Assembly (NCBI GenBank): GCA_947501045.1
Contig: CANMUI010000010.1
Coordinates: 47,028-111,027 of the forward strand
Source: an uncultured Psychrobacter sp.
GTDB taxonomy: Bacteria; Pseudomonadota; Gammaproteobacteria; Pseudomonadales; Moraxellaceae
Direction of reading: 5' to 3'
Length of the DNA: 64,000 nt
The notes under the pieces are model-generated. The model did not search any database. It worked only from the letters and a program-made list of their open reading frames with translations, and was not told the DNA's origin. The position numbers and the translations under genes are program-made. Shown here in pieces: positions 9,360 through 17,390 of the stretch (its first letter is position 1; each line of letters starts with the position of its first letter).

Positions 9360-10604
9360 ATGGAATACCAAGCATTTAGCACTTATAGATTAAACAAAGT
9401 TATTCGTAAAAGCGATTTCCAGAGTGTATCTGTGGCAGATCACAATATATACCGCAAAAAATTACTACAAGAAGCAACTGAAAGCGTTAGAAGTAACTTC
9501 TCAGATGTTGCTAATCCTTTATCATCTTTTAAATTAGACGGCAATAAAGTATATAAAATAGACAAACATCATCACCGCTTAATAGAAAGAAATCTAACGT
9601 CGAATCTTAATAGCATTAGTGGTAAGGAAGCGCCTAATCGTGTGAGTATTATGAAAAACTTAAAGCTATTATTAATGGAGGATGTTCCATATAGAATTTA
9701 TAGGTGGGATATTACAAAGTTTTTTGAGTCTTTTGATAATGTAGAAGTAGAAAAATTCATAAACCAAATTCCTAATTTAAGCCCTCAAAGTAAAAGGCTG
9801 CTTTGCTCTTTCTTAGAAAAACACAAGACTTTAGGTGGTACTGGGACTCCCCGAGGCTTATCTTTAAGCTCTGTTCTTACAGAATTAATGATGTGTGAAT
9901 TTGACAGTGAAATCTCTGCTCACTCTGATACATTCTTCTATGCAAGATACGTAGATGACATCATAATTATTACTTCAGCTAATGAAATCAACCAAAGATT
10001 TAGGCATTCAGCTGAAAACATTTTACCTAAAGGCCTAAAGTTTAATGAATTAAAGTCTAAAGAGTCTCCGATAATTGGTAAAAGCCCTTCAGCTAGAAGG
10101 CAAAATGATAGATTTATATATAGTTTCGAGTACTTAGGATATAAAATTAGTATTAAAAAAAGAACTAATAAAGATAAACATAGAATTATTGATATTGACA
10201 TGGCTGACAAGAAGGTTAAGAAATATAAAAAACGTTTATCACGAGTATTCTATGACTTTGCAAAAAACGGTAACACAGAACTGCTTATTGATAGGCTGAG
10301 ATTTTTAACTAAAAACTTTAAGGTTTATAACCAACATCTAGAGAGAACTAAGCTTTCGGGTATTTATTATAACTATCCTGCTATACAAGGCAACATGTCA
10401 AATTTAAAGGATCTGGATGGCTTTGTTAGAGCATTAGTGCTCGGACAAAAAGGACGGCTAGGTGCTTTACTGAAAAATAAATTAAACTCAAGTTTAAAGA
10501 GTAGAATACTAGCTAATAGCTTTGTTAAAGGCCATAAAGATGTAGCTTTTGTCACTTTTCGTCCCGAAAGAGTTGGTCAAATAAAACGTTGTTGGGACTA
10601 TTAG
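9360..10604 (+). CDS. drt3a: Defence reverse transcriptase Drt3a (UG3-type)
   Basis: 414 residues. RT palm motif A is YRWDITKFFESFD near 119-131. GTGTPRGLSLSSVL (near 160) is the fourth-motif region, and the catalytic YVDD is at 197-200 in FYARYVDDIIIIT. The size and the following second RT gene match DRT type 3, where Drt3a copies an ACACAC tract in an associated ncRNA to make poly(GT) DNA during phage defence (established for other members). Drt3b starts 10 bases after its stop. The DNA is more AT-rich than the flanking chromosome. UG3 assignment rests on gene pairing, size and the ncRNA found downstream. Confidence 0.82.
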   Translation: MEYQAFSTYRLNKVIRKSDFQSVSVADHNIYRKKLLQEATESVRSNFSDVANPLSSFKLDGNKVYKIDKHHHRLIERNLTSNLNSISGKEAPNRVSIMKNLKLLLMEDVPYRIYRWDITKFFESFDNVEVEKFINQIPNLSPQSKRLLCSFLEKHKTLGGTGTPRGLSLSSVLTELMMCEFDSEISAHSDTFFYARYVDDIIIITSANEINQRFRHSAENILPKGLKFNELKSKESPIIGKSPSARRQNDRFIYSFEYLGYKISIKKRTNKDKHRIIDIDMADKKVKKYKKRLSRVFYDFAKNGNTELLIDRLRFLTKNFKVYNQHLERTKLSGIYYNYPAIQGNMSNLKDLDGFVRALVLGQKGRLGALLKNKLNSSLKSRILANSFVKGHKDVAFVTFRPERVGQIKRCWDY

Positions 10605-10614
10605 GAATAGTAGA

Positions 10615-12591
10615 ATGTCAGCTAAAAAATATATAGAAAAAAGTGACTACACAAGAGTGCTTTTAACAGAAACACTACCTTATGAGACTCCAATAATATT
10701 CTCAAACGATGGACTATATGAACGAATAAAATGTATTAATGACTTTTCAGAATTCGAGAAAAAACTAGTTAGACTGCTAATCTATGGTGAAAAACCTACA
10801 AGTAATAGGAAAAATAAGCAAATAAAGCCGACTAAACCCTACCTTTATAAAATATGTAAAGATAGTATTAATTTTAGAAGGTTAGCTTTGTTACACCCTA
10901 TCTCACAGTATCAAACAAAATTATTTTATGAAAAATATGCAAGTCTAATCCTTTATTATTGTTCGATTAGTCCAGCATCTATTAGATCTCCAAAAGGTAT
11001 CGCAAGCACTTTTTATACAAAAGGATTATGGGAAAATCTATATCAATATAAGGAGAATCAAGTCTCTTCAGTTGAAAAAGATGCTCTTGTAAAACATATG
11101 CCATCTTTCTTTTCATATAATGGGTATGACCGTCTTTACAAGTTCTTCAACTCTTCGGAGTATTTCAAGTTAGAGCAAAGATTTAGAGTGCAAATGAGTT
11201 TAGACGTTTCTAAGTGTTTTGATAGTATTTATACTCATTCAATTGCTTGGGCAACGAAAGATAAAGCTTTTACTAAGGATAACTTAAATAGAAACGCATT
11301 TGGTGATGCTTTTGATACACTCATTCGTCATGGTAACGACAATGAAACTAATGGCATACCTATAGGCCCTGAAGTAAGTAGAGTTTTTTCTGAAATTATT
11401 TTCCAAAAAATTGATTTACTAACTATAGAAAAACTTAAATCAGAAGACATTGATTTAAAATTTGATATTAACTACGTTTTCAAACGATATGTAGATGATG
11501 TTTATATCTTTGCAGATAATCAAGAAACAGCTGAAAAAATATATGCGATTTACTCAGATAGTTTAGTCAGTTTTAACTTACATACAAATGTAAGTAAGTC
11601 GTCAACTATGACTCGCCCTTTTGCAAGTAGCAAGTCTAGGTTGATGCACGAAATGAGCAGTTTATCGAATAACTTTTTTGATAAGTTCTTAGAGGTTGAT
11701 GAGTTAAGGAAATTAAAACCAAAGAAAATTTACAAGTCTTCGAGACTTGTAAAGTCATTTATAGAGTCTATTAAGGTCTTATGTGTTCATAATAATGTTG
11801 GATACGATGAAATTTCATCATTTGTCATATCGTCTTTAACAAATCGTGTTAAGCGATTAATCGATATAAACGAAGTGATAAATGAAGAAAAAAGTAATTA
11901 TTACCATGTACTGAAAACGATTATTGAAGTAGCCTTTTTTCTATATGAAGTAGCACCTTCTGTAGGCGCGTCTTATAAACTAAGTACAATGATCATATTT
12001 ATAATAAGGTTTTGTAAACACTATAGTTTGTACGAAGAAGAAATTGCTCTCAAAATTTTCGGACTTACTAATGATTTGATGCTGAATGAGTCAGACAGAA
12101 TGCAATCTATGTCTCTCGAAGGATTTATTCATTTAGAGTTTCTTAATATACTTCTGGCGGTTAGAGAGTTAGGAGATTTATATTTGTTACCAGAAACAAC
12201 ACTAAAAAAGCTGTTTCTTAATCAAGCAGAGTTGTCTTACTTCACAGTTACCTCATGTCTTTTCTATATAAAAGATGATAGTAAATATGCCACTATTCGA
12301 TTAGAACTTATTAATTACATTAATAAAAAATTATCTAATTTAGAGGATATTACTATTAATAGTGAGAAAGCTTACTTATTACTAGATATTCTAAGCTGCC
12401 CTTATATTCCTAATAATGATAGCGAAAAATTAGTACAGGAAGTAGCTTCGTTATTAAAAACAAGCTTAAATAATAGTGAAATAAGTAATCTTAGTCATTC
12501 TTTTAAAAGTCAACGCTGGCATACTGATTGGAATAATGTAGACTTGCTCAATTTGTTAGAAAAGAAAGAGTTGAAGCAATCATATTCATAG
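10615..12591 (+). CDS. drt3b: Defence reverse transcriptase Drt3b (UG8-type)
   Basis: 658 residues. The N-terminal TLPYETPIIFSNDGLY (20-35) resembles the conserved start of Abi-like RTs. Motif A is MSLDVSKCFDS near 197, GIPIGPEVSRVFSEI follows near 250, and the catalytic YVDD is at 292-295 in KRYVDDVY. The last 250 residues are a helical repeat-like region with no nuclease motif visible. In characterised DRT3 systems Drt3b makes the complementary poly(AC) strand with protein residues acting as template; E24 in the LPYE motif is a candidate for such a residue (inference). Translation is coupled to Drt3a through a 10-base spacer. Confidence 0.82.
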   Translation: MSAKKYIEKSDYTRVLLTETLPYETPIIFSNDGLYERIKCINDFSEFEKKLVRLLIYGEKPTSNRKNKQIKPTKPYLYKICKDSINFRRLALLHPISQYQTKLFYEKYASLILYYCSISPASIRSPKGIASTFYTKGLWENLYQYKENQVSSVEKDALVKHMPSFFSYNGYDRLYKFFNSSEYFKLEQRFRVQMSLDVSKCFDSIYTHSIAWATKDKAFTKDNLNRNAFGDAFDTLIRHGNDNETNGIPIGPEVSRVFSEIIFQKIDLLTIEKLKSEDIDLKFDINYVFKRYVDDVYIFADNQETAEKIYAIYSDSLVSFNLHTNVSKSSTMTRPFASSKSRLMHEMSSLSNNFFDKFLEVDELRKLKPKKIYKSSRLVKSFIESIKVLCVHNNVGYDEISSFVISSLTNRVKRLIDINEVINEEKSNYYHVLKTIIEVAFFLYEVAPSVGASYKLSTMIIFIIRFCKHYSLYEEEIALKIFGLTNDLMLNESDRMQSMSLEGFIHLEFLNILLAVRELGDLYLLPETTLKKLFLNQAELSYFTVTSCLFYIKDDSKYATIRLELINYINKKLSNLEDITINSEKAYLLLDILSCPYIPNNDSEKLVQEVASLLKTSLNNSEISNLSHSFKSQRWHTDWNNVDLLNLLEKKELKQSYS

Positions 12592-12599
12592 GGTACTAT
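12571..12599 (+). promoter_or_regulatory. Candidate promoter of the DRT3 ncRNA
   Basis: TTGAAG (12571-12576) and TACTAT (12594-12599) are separated by exactly 17 bases. Initiation 7-8 bases after the -10 box would fall at 12606-12607, where the closing stem of the structured RNA begins. The -35 box lies inside the last codons of drt3b. Confidence 0.6.
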
Positions 12600-12605
12600 T
12601 TAAAA

Positions 12606-12737
12606 CGAAGCATCCTCTCAACATAATCGCTTTCACAGGATTGTGATTATATACGACGATAAGCTAAAAGTCGTATTATCTGTCTCAACGAATGAGTGTT
12701 AGTTTTCATAATAACCACACACCCAGAGGATGCTTCC
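12606..12737 (+). ncRNA. DRT3-associated structured ncRNA with CACACAC template tract
   Basis: A 12-bp perfect closing stem joins 12607-12618 (GAAGCATCCTCT) to 12725-12736. Inside are a hairpin 12623-12630/12643-12650 (8 bp, one G-U), a perfect 7-bp hairpin ATACGAC/GTCGTAT at 12651-12657/12670-12676, and a small stem at 12684-12687/12693-12696. The single-stranded stretch just before the closing stem reads CCACACACCC (12715-12724). That is the dinucleotide template expected for Drt3a, whose product would be GT repeats. It starts 14 bases after the drt3b stop. Structures were paired by eye and ends are approximate. Confidence 0.75.
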
Positions 12738-12774
12738 ACTCTTAATTCCCCAAAACTCTAAAGAGCATTGTAAT

Positions 12775-12984
12775 TCAAACTAACTCTTGAATCTCAATGC
12801 CCAGCGCATCACAGATCTCATACGCCTTTTTAAGAGTAACATTCTTCTCTCCACGCTCGATATTTCCCATATAACTTCGATCAATACCTGCCATCTCTGC
12901 CAGCATTTCTTGAGATATTCCTTTGCTTCTGCGCACATCACGGATACGCTTTCCAAAGGCTATCATGCGTTCATCTGTCTTCAT
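12775..12984 (-). CDS. Small XRE-family (HTH) transcriptional regulator
   Basis: 69 residues from the ATG at 12984. A TTG 9 codons earlier is possible. Almost the whole protein is one Cro/C1-type helix-turn-helix: GKRIRDVRRSKGISQEMLAE, then DRSYMGNIERGEKNVTL. It resembles the controller (C) proteins of restriction-modification loci in size and sequence. It is divergent from the 393-residue gene, and the 84-base spacer holds inverted repeats that could be its operator, so it probably represses or times that gene and itself. It could also control the DRT3 locus, which ends 35 bases away on the other strand. Confidence 0.85.
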   Translation of the reverse strand: MKTDERMIAFGKRIRDVRRSKGISQEMLAEMAGIDRSYMGNIERGEKNVTLKKAYEICDALGIEIQELV

Positions 12985-13032
12985 CTCACTAACCGCTGCT
13001 AAAAATAGCAATACTCACAGTGGTGGGCTATA

Positions 13033-13065
13033 ATATCCACGGGATATAGTCGGTATTAGTGGATA
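13033..13065. promoter_or_regulatory. Probable operator of the XRE regulator, overlapping a promoter
   Basis: ATATCC-ACG-GGATAT is a perfect 6-bp inverted repeat at 13033-13047. A second pairing, TATCCAC at 13034-13040 with GTGGATA at 13059-13065, shares the left arm. A TATAAT at 13030-13035 overlaps the first arm, so a protein bound here would block transcription of the gene starting at 13069. Binding by the adjacent XRE protein is inferred. Confidence 0.5.
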
Positions 13066-13068
13066 AGC

Positions 13069-14250
13069 ATGAAAACAAAATTAGAGTATCAGCAAGACAT
13101 CGCAGAGCTTAATAAGCTGATCTGTGAGAAATACTGGCTGCGTAAAGGTAACGAACAAAATAAGTTTGTACATACATGCAAAGAGTTAGAGCAGATATTT
13201 GGCCTAAAGCACAAAGATATCTTTAAAATCGTCAAGGAAAGTGTTTATTTAGTTATATTCGACTGCCAGTGCATAGACTGCGATATCACTAAGATTTGCC
13301 ATACACGATCAGAGTTTAACCAGTTGAAGATAGATGCATGGCGATGCGATACATGTTGGAAATTTTTTCAGAAGAGAAGAAAGTGCATAGAAACAGAGGT
13401 GTTAGAATATGATAAAAAACAAGCATTACTTATTCATACAAATAATTATAAAGCCTCTCAATTAGTCAAAGCTCCTCTGTTAGATGAGATAGATGTCATC
13501 GATAGTCTCTTACTTGCAGCAGTTATTGAAAGTTTGGGGTCGCAGGATCTAAAGACTACAGTTTCTATAGATAGTAATTTTTTGCTACCACTATCCCCAT
13601 TTTTTATTCTGGATGAAAAAATACTACAGCACCTTTTTAATTCAAATCTACTTATACCAAACATTGAAGATAGTTCAGACCATTTTAGCTTAGATAAGCA
13701 GCAGGAATTAAGAATCGATTATTACCGTGCAACCTTTAGCTTTGCTTATGATAGTGACAGTCTCATCAAAGTTCTTACAAGCGCTAAGACGAAAAACAAT
13801 ATTGATGTATTAATTAGTAGTAATAATTTCAGAAACTGGTGTCAGAGTATACAGCTAGTAGAATGCTTTAATTATCTAGTAAATAGATCTAAATTAAATA
13901 ATTTGGCTCCTTGTATTACTGAAAAGCTCATTAGTTTACTTATGTCCTGCTTAGCTAGTAGCTCTGTGTCTGAAATATTCTATATAATTTGGCGTGCTGT
14001 TGAAAGCGCTGCTGCATACTCACAAAAATTAGGAGTTACGAAAAAAGAAGCATCAGATACTATTTATAGTAATATAAAACACAATCATGGAAAAATATCT
14101 AATGGTAACTGGAAGGGTAGAGGGTGTAGACGTGATAGCGATTCTCCTCAGTCTGCTATAAGTATAATATTTTTTGATTATGTATTCGGAATTAGTGATT
14201 GTGGCTTTAACTTTACTTTTGATGAGCTAATCGGAAACGCTACTGCTTAA
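13069..14250 (+). CDS. Unknown protein with N-terminal zinc-ribbon-like cysteines
   Basis: 393 residues, not recognised. After a helical first part comes CQCIDC (C66, C68, C71), then C77 and C93-x2-C96, which together look like a zinc ribbon, followed by a basic stretch FFQKRRK. The middle is helical and rich in serine and leucine. The end has WRAVESAAAYSQ (near 304) and GNWKGRGCRRDSDSPQS, conserved-looking but unnamed. No membrane segment or nuclease motif is apparent. It is divergent from a small XRE regulator and sits between DRT3 and the recombination core, so it may be a defence or toxin-like gene. The function is not known. Confidence 0.7.
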   Translation: MKTKLEYQQDIAELNKLICEKYWLRKGNEQNKFVHTCKELEQIFGLKHKDIFKIVKESVYLVIFDCQCIDCDITKICHTRSEFNQLKIDAWRCDTCWKFFQKRRKCIETEVLEYDKKQALLIHTNNYKASQLVKAPLLDEIDVIDSLLLAAVIESLGSQDLKTTVSIDSNFLLPLSPFFILDEKILQHLFNSNLLIPNIEDSSDHFSLDKQQELRIDYYRATFSFAYDSDSLIKVLTSAKTKNNIDVLISSNNFRNWCQSIQLVECFNYLVNRSKLNNLAPCITEKLISLLMSCLASSSVSEIFYIIWRAVESAAAYSQKLGVTKKEASDTIYSNIKHNHGKISNGNWKGRGCRRDSDSPQSAISIIFFDYVFGISDCGFNFTFDELIGNATA

Positions 14251-14327
14251 ATGAATATTCGAAAGAGGTGAAATCTAGTTTATAGTACGTTACATTTCGA
14301 TGTTGAATCTAAGTTACATAACAATGG

Positions 14328-14834
14328 TTATCTATCTGAATATAGAAGCTTGTCTTCTTTTAATGCTCGCAATGCTTTTTTAGCTGTAGGTGGAGGAGTG
14401 CTAAGCATTTCCTGATAGGTAAGCTCTAAATTTTTCAGAAAGTAATCAGAAGGAGGTTGTCCAGAAAAGTCGTCTAGACTTGGTGTAAATTTGATACCGA
14501 TAGCTTCACACATAGCTTTTTCTAAGCCTTGTGGCCTTGCTTCTACAAATTCAAAATGTTGTTGCTCTTCAGCTGTACGGCCACACTCAGTGTACCAATA
14601 ACCAAAGTCGTCTAACAGTCTTCGTCTTTTGCCTGCTAAGCAATAATGAGACATTTCATGCAATAAGCTTCTTGGATAGTTGCTCTTAAAATATATAACT
14701 GCCTTACTATTCGCTTTAGGAGCTTGGAAGAATGGTTCTTCGGCACCGCCTTTTATATCTAGATCAGGAAAGACTTCTGTAAATAACCTTATTAAACTCT
14801 GGCATAACATACTGTCGTCCGCATAACTACTCAT
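14328..14834 (-). CDS. epmC: Island-borne second copy of EF-P hydroxylase EpmC
   Basis: 168 residues and complete. RSLLHEMSHYCLAGKRRRLL (about 54-73) holds an intact HExxH metal motif, followed by DDFGYWYTECGRTAEEQQHF and VEARPQGLEKAM, all shared with the chromosomal epmC that the island interrupts. The sequence differs clearly from the broken copy, so it is not a recent duplication. It sits just downstream of the recombination genes on the same strand, 80 bases after the fourth one, with AGGA before the start. It probably restores EF-P lysine hydroxylation and makes insertion harmless. That role is inferred. Confidence 0.88.
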   Translation of the reverse strand: MSSYADDSMLCQSLIRLFTEVFPDLDIKGGAEEPFFQAPKANSKAVIYFKSNYPRSLLHEMSHYCLAGKRRRLLDDFGYWYTECGRTAEEQQHFEFVEARPQGLEKAMCEAIGIKFTPSLDDFSGQPPSDYFLKNLELTYQEMLSTPPPTAKKALRALKEDKLLYSDR

Positions 14835-14914
14835 TTAAAAATCCTAATATGACTTAGTCTATAAAATCATGATTAATATAAAAATACTTAAATATAAACC
14901 TTTTTAATTAAGCA

Positions 14915-15337
14915 TTATTTATCATTTTTGATAGAAGTTAGTGTAATATTTTGACTTTCGATCAACCCTGTCTCAAGTTCAAAGTTTCTTCTTACTACAT
15001 TAAGGTATTCTGTCATCAATAAATCATATTCTTGTTTAAGCTGATTATATTGGTTTCTTGCTTTTAACTTTAACTCTTTTTCATGCTGAAGTTTGGTAGC
15101 ATGATTAGGGGCTACAGCCTCGTTTTCCTTGCGAATATTCTCAGCATCAGATATGGCTTCACATAGGGCTGGATAACGCTCACTACGTACATAGCCTTTA
15201 CCTCTACCAGCCTCTCGTCCTACAGCGTCTTTAGTAAATTTGAATCTTACGGAACTCGTATCAACATGCTTTGCCTCACCGCTTTTGAGGCGTTGAAGTG
15301 CATCCCAATATTCCTGCTCAATTTTACTGATTGTCAT
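14915..15337 (-). CDS. Small coiled-coil recombination accessory protein (GinD/TnpC-like)
   Basis: 140 residues. The first part has KFTKDAVGREAGRGKGYVRS, which resembles the DNA-binding part of Tn554 TnpC-like proteins. The second half (about 65-125) is a long charged coiled coil (EKELKLKARNQYNQLKQEYD). Its start lies 14 bases inside the end of the third recombinase gene, so it is the last gene of a four-gene coupled operon. By analogy it assists or orients recombination. The family name follows from gene order and motif. Confidence 0.8.
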   Translation of the reverse strand: MTISKIEQEYWDALQRLKSGEAKHVDTSSVRFKFTKDAVGREAGRGKGYVRSERYPALCEAISDAENIRKENEAVAPNHATKLQHEKELKLKARNQYNQLKQEYDLLMTEYLNVVRRNFELETGLIESQNITLTSIKNDK

Positions 15338-17390
15338 AAGGTGTCTCTGTAGTTTCTACTAAATTTTTTAGAAAGCTATTGATTTTTTTAATGTTACTTT
15401 CATACTCTTCACGAGCTCGCTTTGGGGTGTTTGTAACTAGTTGCGCCTCATAAAAGTCCTTTGTTTGTTCTAAGGCCGCTCTTGAACCAGGTAGAAACAC
15501 AGCATTTTCGCAGCTAATACAAGCAGAGGCAAGAACACCTGCACCCTTATTGCAGGGCTTTATAGACATACACCCTCCTACTAGAGTTGGTCGGTAACGG
15601 ATTCTTCCGTTTTTAACAGCTTTTTTAGTATTTTTACGATTATCTAAGAACTTAGGTAGCTCGCTTTTAACTTTTTGTGCCATAAGCTTTTTTCCTGCAC
15701 TTCCAGCTAATGGTTGATTACTATCTAGAAGGAGATGTAACTCATCAGCCTCAATACGAGCCTTCGCATCAACCCATTCAGCTCGTAATGCTTTGACTTC
15801 AAGATCGTCGCCTAGAATATTAATAGCTCTAGAGTTTGAGTCAGAGTAATAAGTAGTCATTACCATACTAATATGTTTAAGTTGAGTCTTTAAAGCGGGG
15901 TACGATACGTAACCACTTGCAGCTGCATAGACTGCCATAGAACGTCTAAATTGATGAAAGCCTAAAGGCCAAGATTTGCCTATTTGGATGCTATTAGGTA
16001 ATTTATCGCCATATAAAAACCAGCTTATTTCTGCTATGTCTTGCTCAGATATTTTGAGCTCCTTCTTGAATATACTTTTTTCAGATTTTCCAATATTAAT
16101 TGCAGCTACTGTATATGCGAAGCTTGGATGTGGTTTACCATGCTTACCATGTTCTACTGATAAGAATAATGGTATTTCTTGCTCTTTCGAATATAAATCT
16201 TCTCTATCGCCAGACCATGCAAGTACACCTTTTGCAATGATTCTTAACACGTCAAAAGCAATTTGTACAATAGAGCTTGTAATCCATTTCGTAAATCTAG
16301 GAGTTCCATTGCTTTCAAGTTTAGTTGTAGTAGACCAGATAACAGGAATACTCTCTCTTTCAGTATTTAATTCCTTCAATCCGTTTAAAGGTATAGCTAA
16401 TATTTCGTTTATGCGCATACCAGTAAACGCTGCAATCAGAATAGCACATCGCGTTTGCCAACGAGTTAAGCTATTAGCGAGCCCTGACCAACTCTCACTT
16501 TCTATAATCCCAACATCAAAGAGGTGTTTCAAAGCTTTAGAAACTTCTCTATTTTCTTGCAATATTTTCATCCAGTAAAACTGTATTCGAGCAGACTGTT
16601 TGCGTGTAATCCGCTCTGGAGTTAAACCTTTATCTAGACTTACCCCTTTATCTCTAGCAAACGTACGCATAGAAAATATGAATTGTATTTTTTCTCTATT
16701 TTCGAGAAATAATTCTAAGTCATTTATCACACTTTTTAATAAGTCTTGGTATATGTTAGATGGTATTAGTAAGGTCTGTAAGCAGTCAGTGGTTTCAGGG
16801 AATGACTTTCTCACTCGTTTTAACTTATTAAGGTAGTCTACTGATGGGGCTAACTCAGACCAAAACAAACTATTACTAAGGACAGAGGCAGTGTCTGTAA
16901 ATCTTTGAATTTTCCCCAATAGAAGCCCAGCCTGTTTTTCTGTAGAAACATTATTGACCAAAAAATCTAATGCTTCGGGTGTAGAGAAAATATTATTTAA
17001 AGGCAAGTCTTTGCTTGCACAGTAAGATATTAGATAACTTATAGCAACTACATCGCCATTAAGCTTAGACATCGAACAACTGCCAATTCTATTAATCCAA
17101 TGCAAAGCAAAAGCCTTAGTAAACTCAACAGCTTTGTCTAAAGTAAAGTCACTTATATGATCAAGTTCTTCAAATGAAATAATTTTTTGTATTTTATTTC
17201 TAAAATTAATAGTTTTTAGAGTACGGCTAGTTGCACTGTAGTCCCAAATATCATCAGAAAATATTGACAGAGGGTTTCCATCTTTATTAATCGTTACAAC
17301 TGAGTTAGGAGATGGTATAGCAGCGCTTAAAGTGTCCTCAATAGACTTAACCTCGAAAGCAGTAGATTCTCGCATCATTAACCTTGTCAT
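15324..17390 (-). CDS. Tyrosine recombinase, third of the trio (GinC-like)
   Basis: 688 residues. The catalytic set of tyrosine recombinases is visible: R326 in FTGMRINEIL, H479-x2-R482 in GFHQFRRS, H506 in LKHIS and Y514/Y515 in MTTYYSD. An insertion separates the catalytic boxes. A cysteine cluster (GGCMSIKPC, then ACISCEN) near residue 610-635 may bind zinc. ATG overlaps the stop of the second recombinase by 4 bases. With its neighbours it should cut and rejoin the island ends. A 200-residue open frame on the other strand is only a shadow. Confidence 0.88.
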   Translation of the reverse strand: MTRLMMRESTAFEVKSIEDTLSAAIPSPNSVVTINKDGNPLSIFSDDIWDYSATSRTLKTINFRNKIQKIISFEELDHISDFTLDKAVEFTKAFALHWINRIGSCSMSKLNGDVVAISYLISYCASKDLPLNNIFSTPEALDFLVNNVSTEKQAGLLLGKIQRFTDTASVLSNSLFWSELAPSVDYLNKLKRVRKSFPETTDCLQTLLIPSNIYQDLLKSVINDLELFLENREKIQFIFSMRTFARDKGVSLDKGLTPERITRKQSARIQFYWMKILQENREVSKALKHLFDVGIIESESWSGLANSLTRWQTRCAILIAAFTGMRINEILAIPLNGLKELNTERESIPVIWSTTTKLESNGTPRFTKWITSSIVQIAFDVLRIIAKGVLAWSGDREDLYSKEQEIPLFLSVEHGKHGKPHPSFAYTVAAINIGKSEKSIFKKELKISEQDIAEISWFLYGDKLPNSIQIGKSWPLGFHQFRRSMAVYAAASGYVSYPALKTQLKHISMVMTTYYSDSNSRAINILGDDLEVKALRAEWVDAKARIEADELHLLLDSNQPLAGSAGKKLMAQKVKSELPKFLDNRKNTKKAVKNGRIRYRPTLVGGCMSIKPCNKGAGVLASACISCENAVFLPGSRAALEQTKDFYEAQLVTNTPKRAREEYESNIKKINSFLKNLVETTETPYDNQ

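Noticed and set aside
9360..12737. Retron or group II intron
   Set aside because: There are two RTs, no maturase or endonuclease domain and no msr-msd-type arrangement upstream; the downstream RNA with a CACACAC tract fits DRT3 better.
15976..16578. A 200-residue open frame on the plus strand
   Set aside because: It lies entirely antisense to the third recombinase, which has clear catalytic motifs in its own frame; the plus-strand peptide has no recognisable features.
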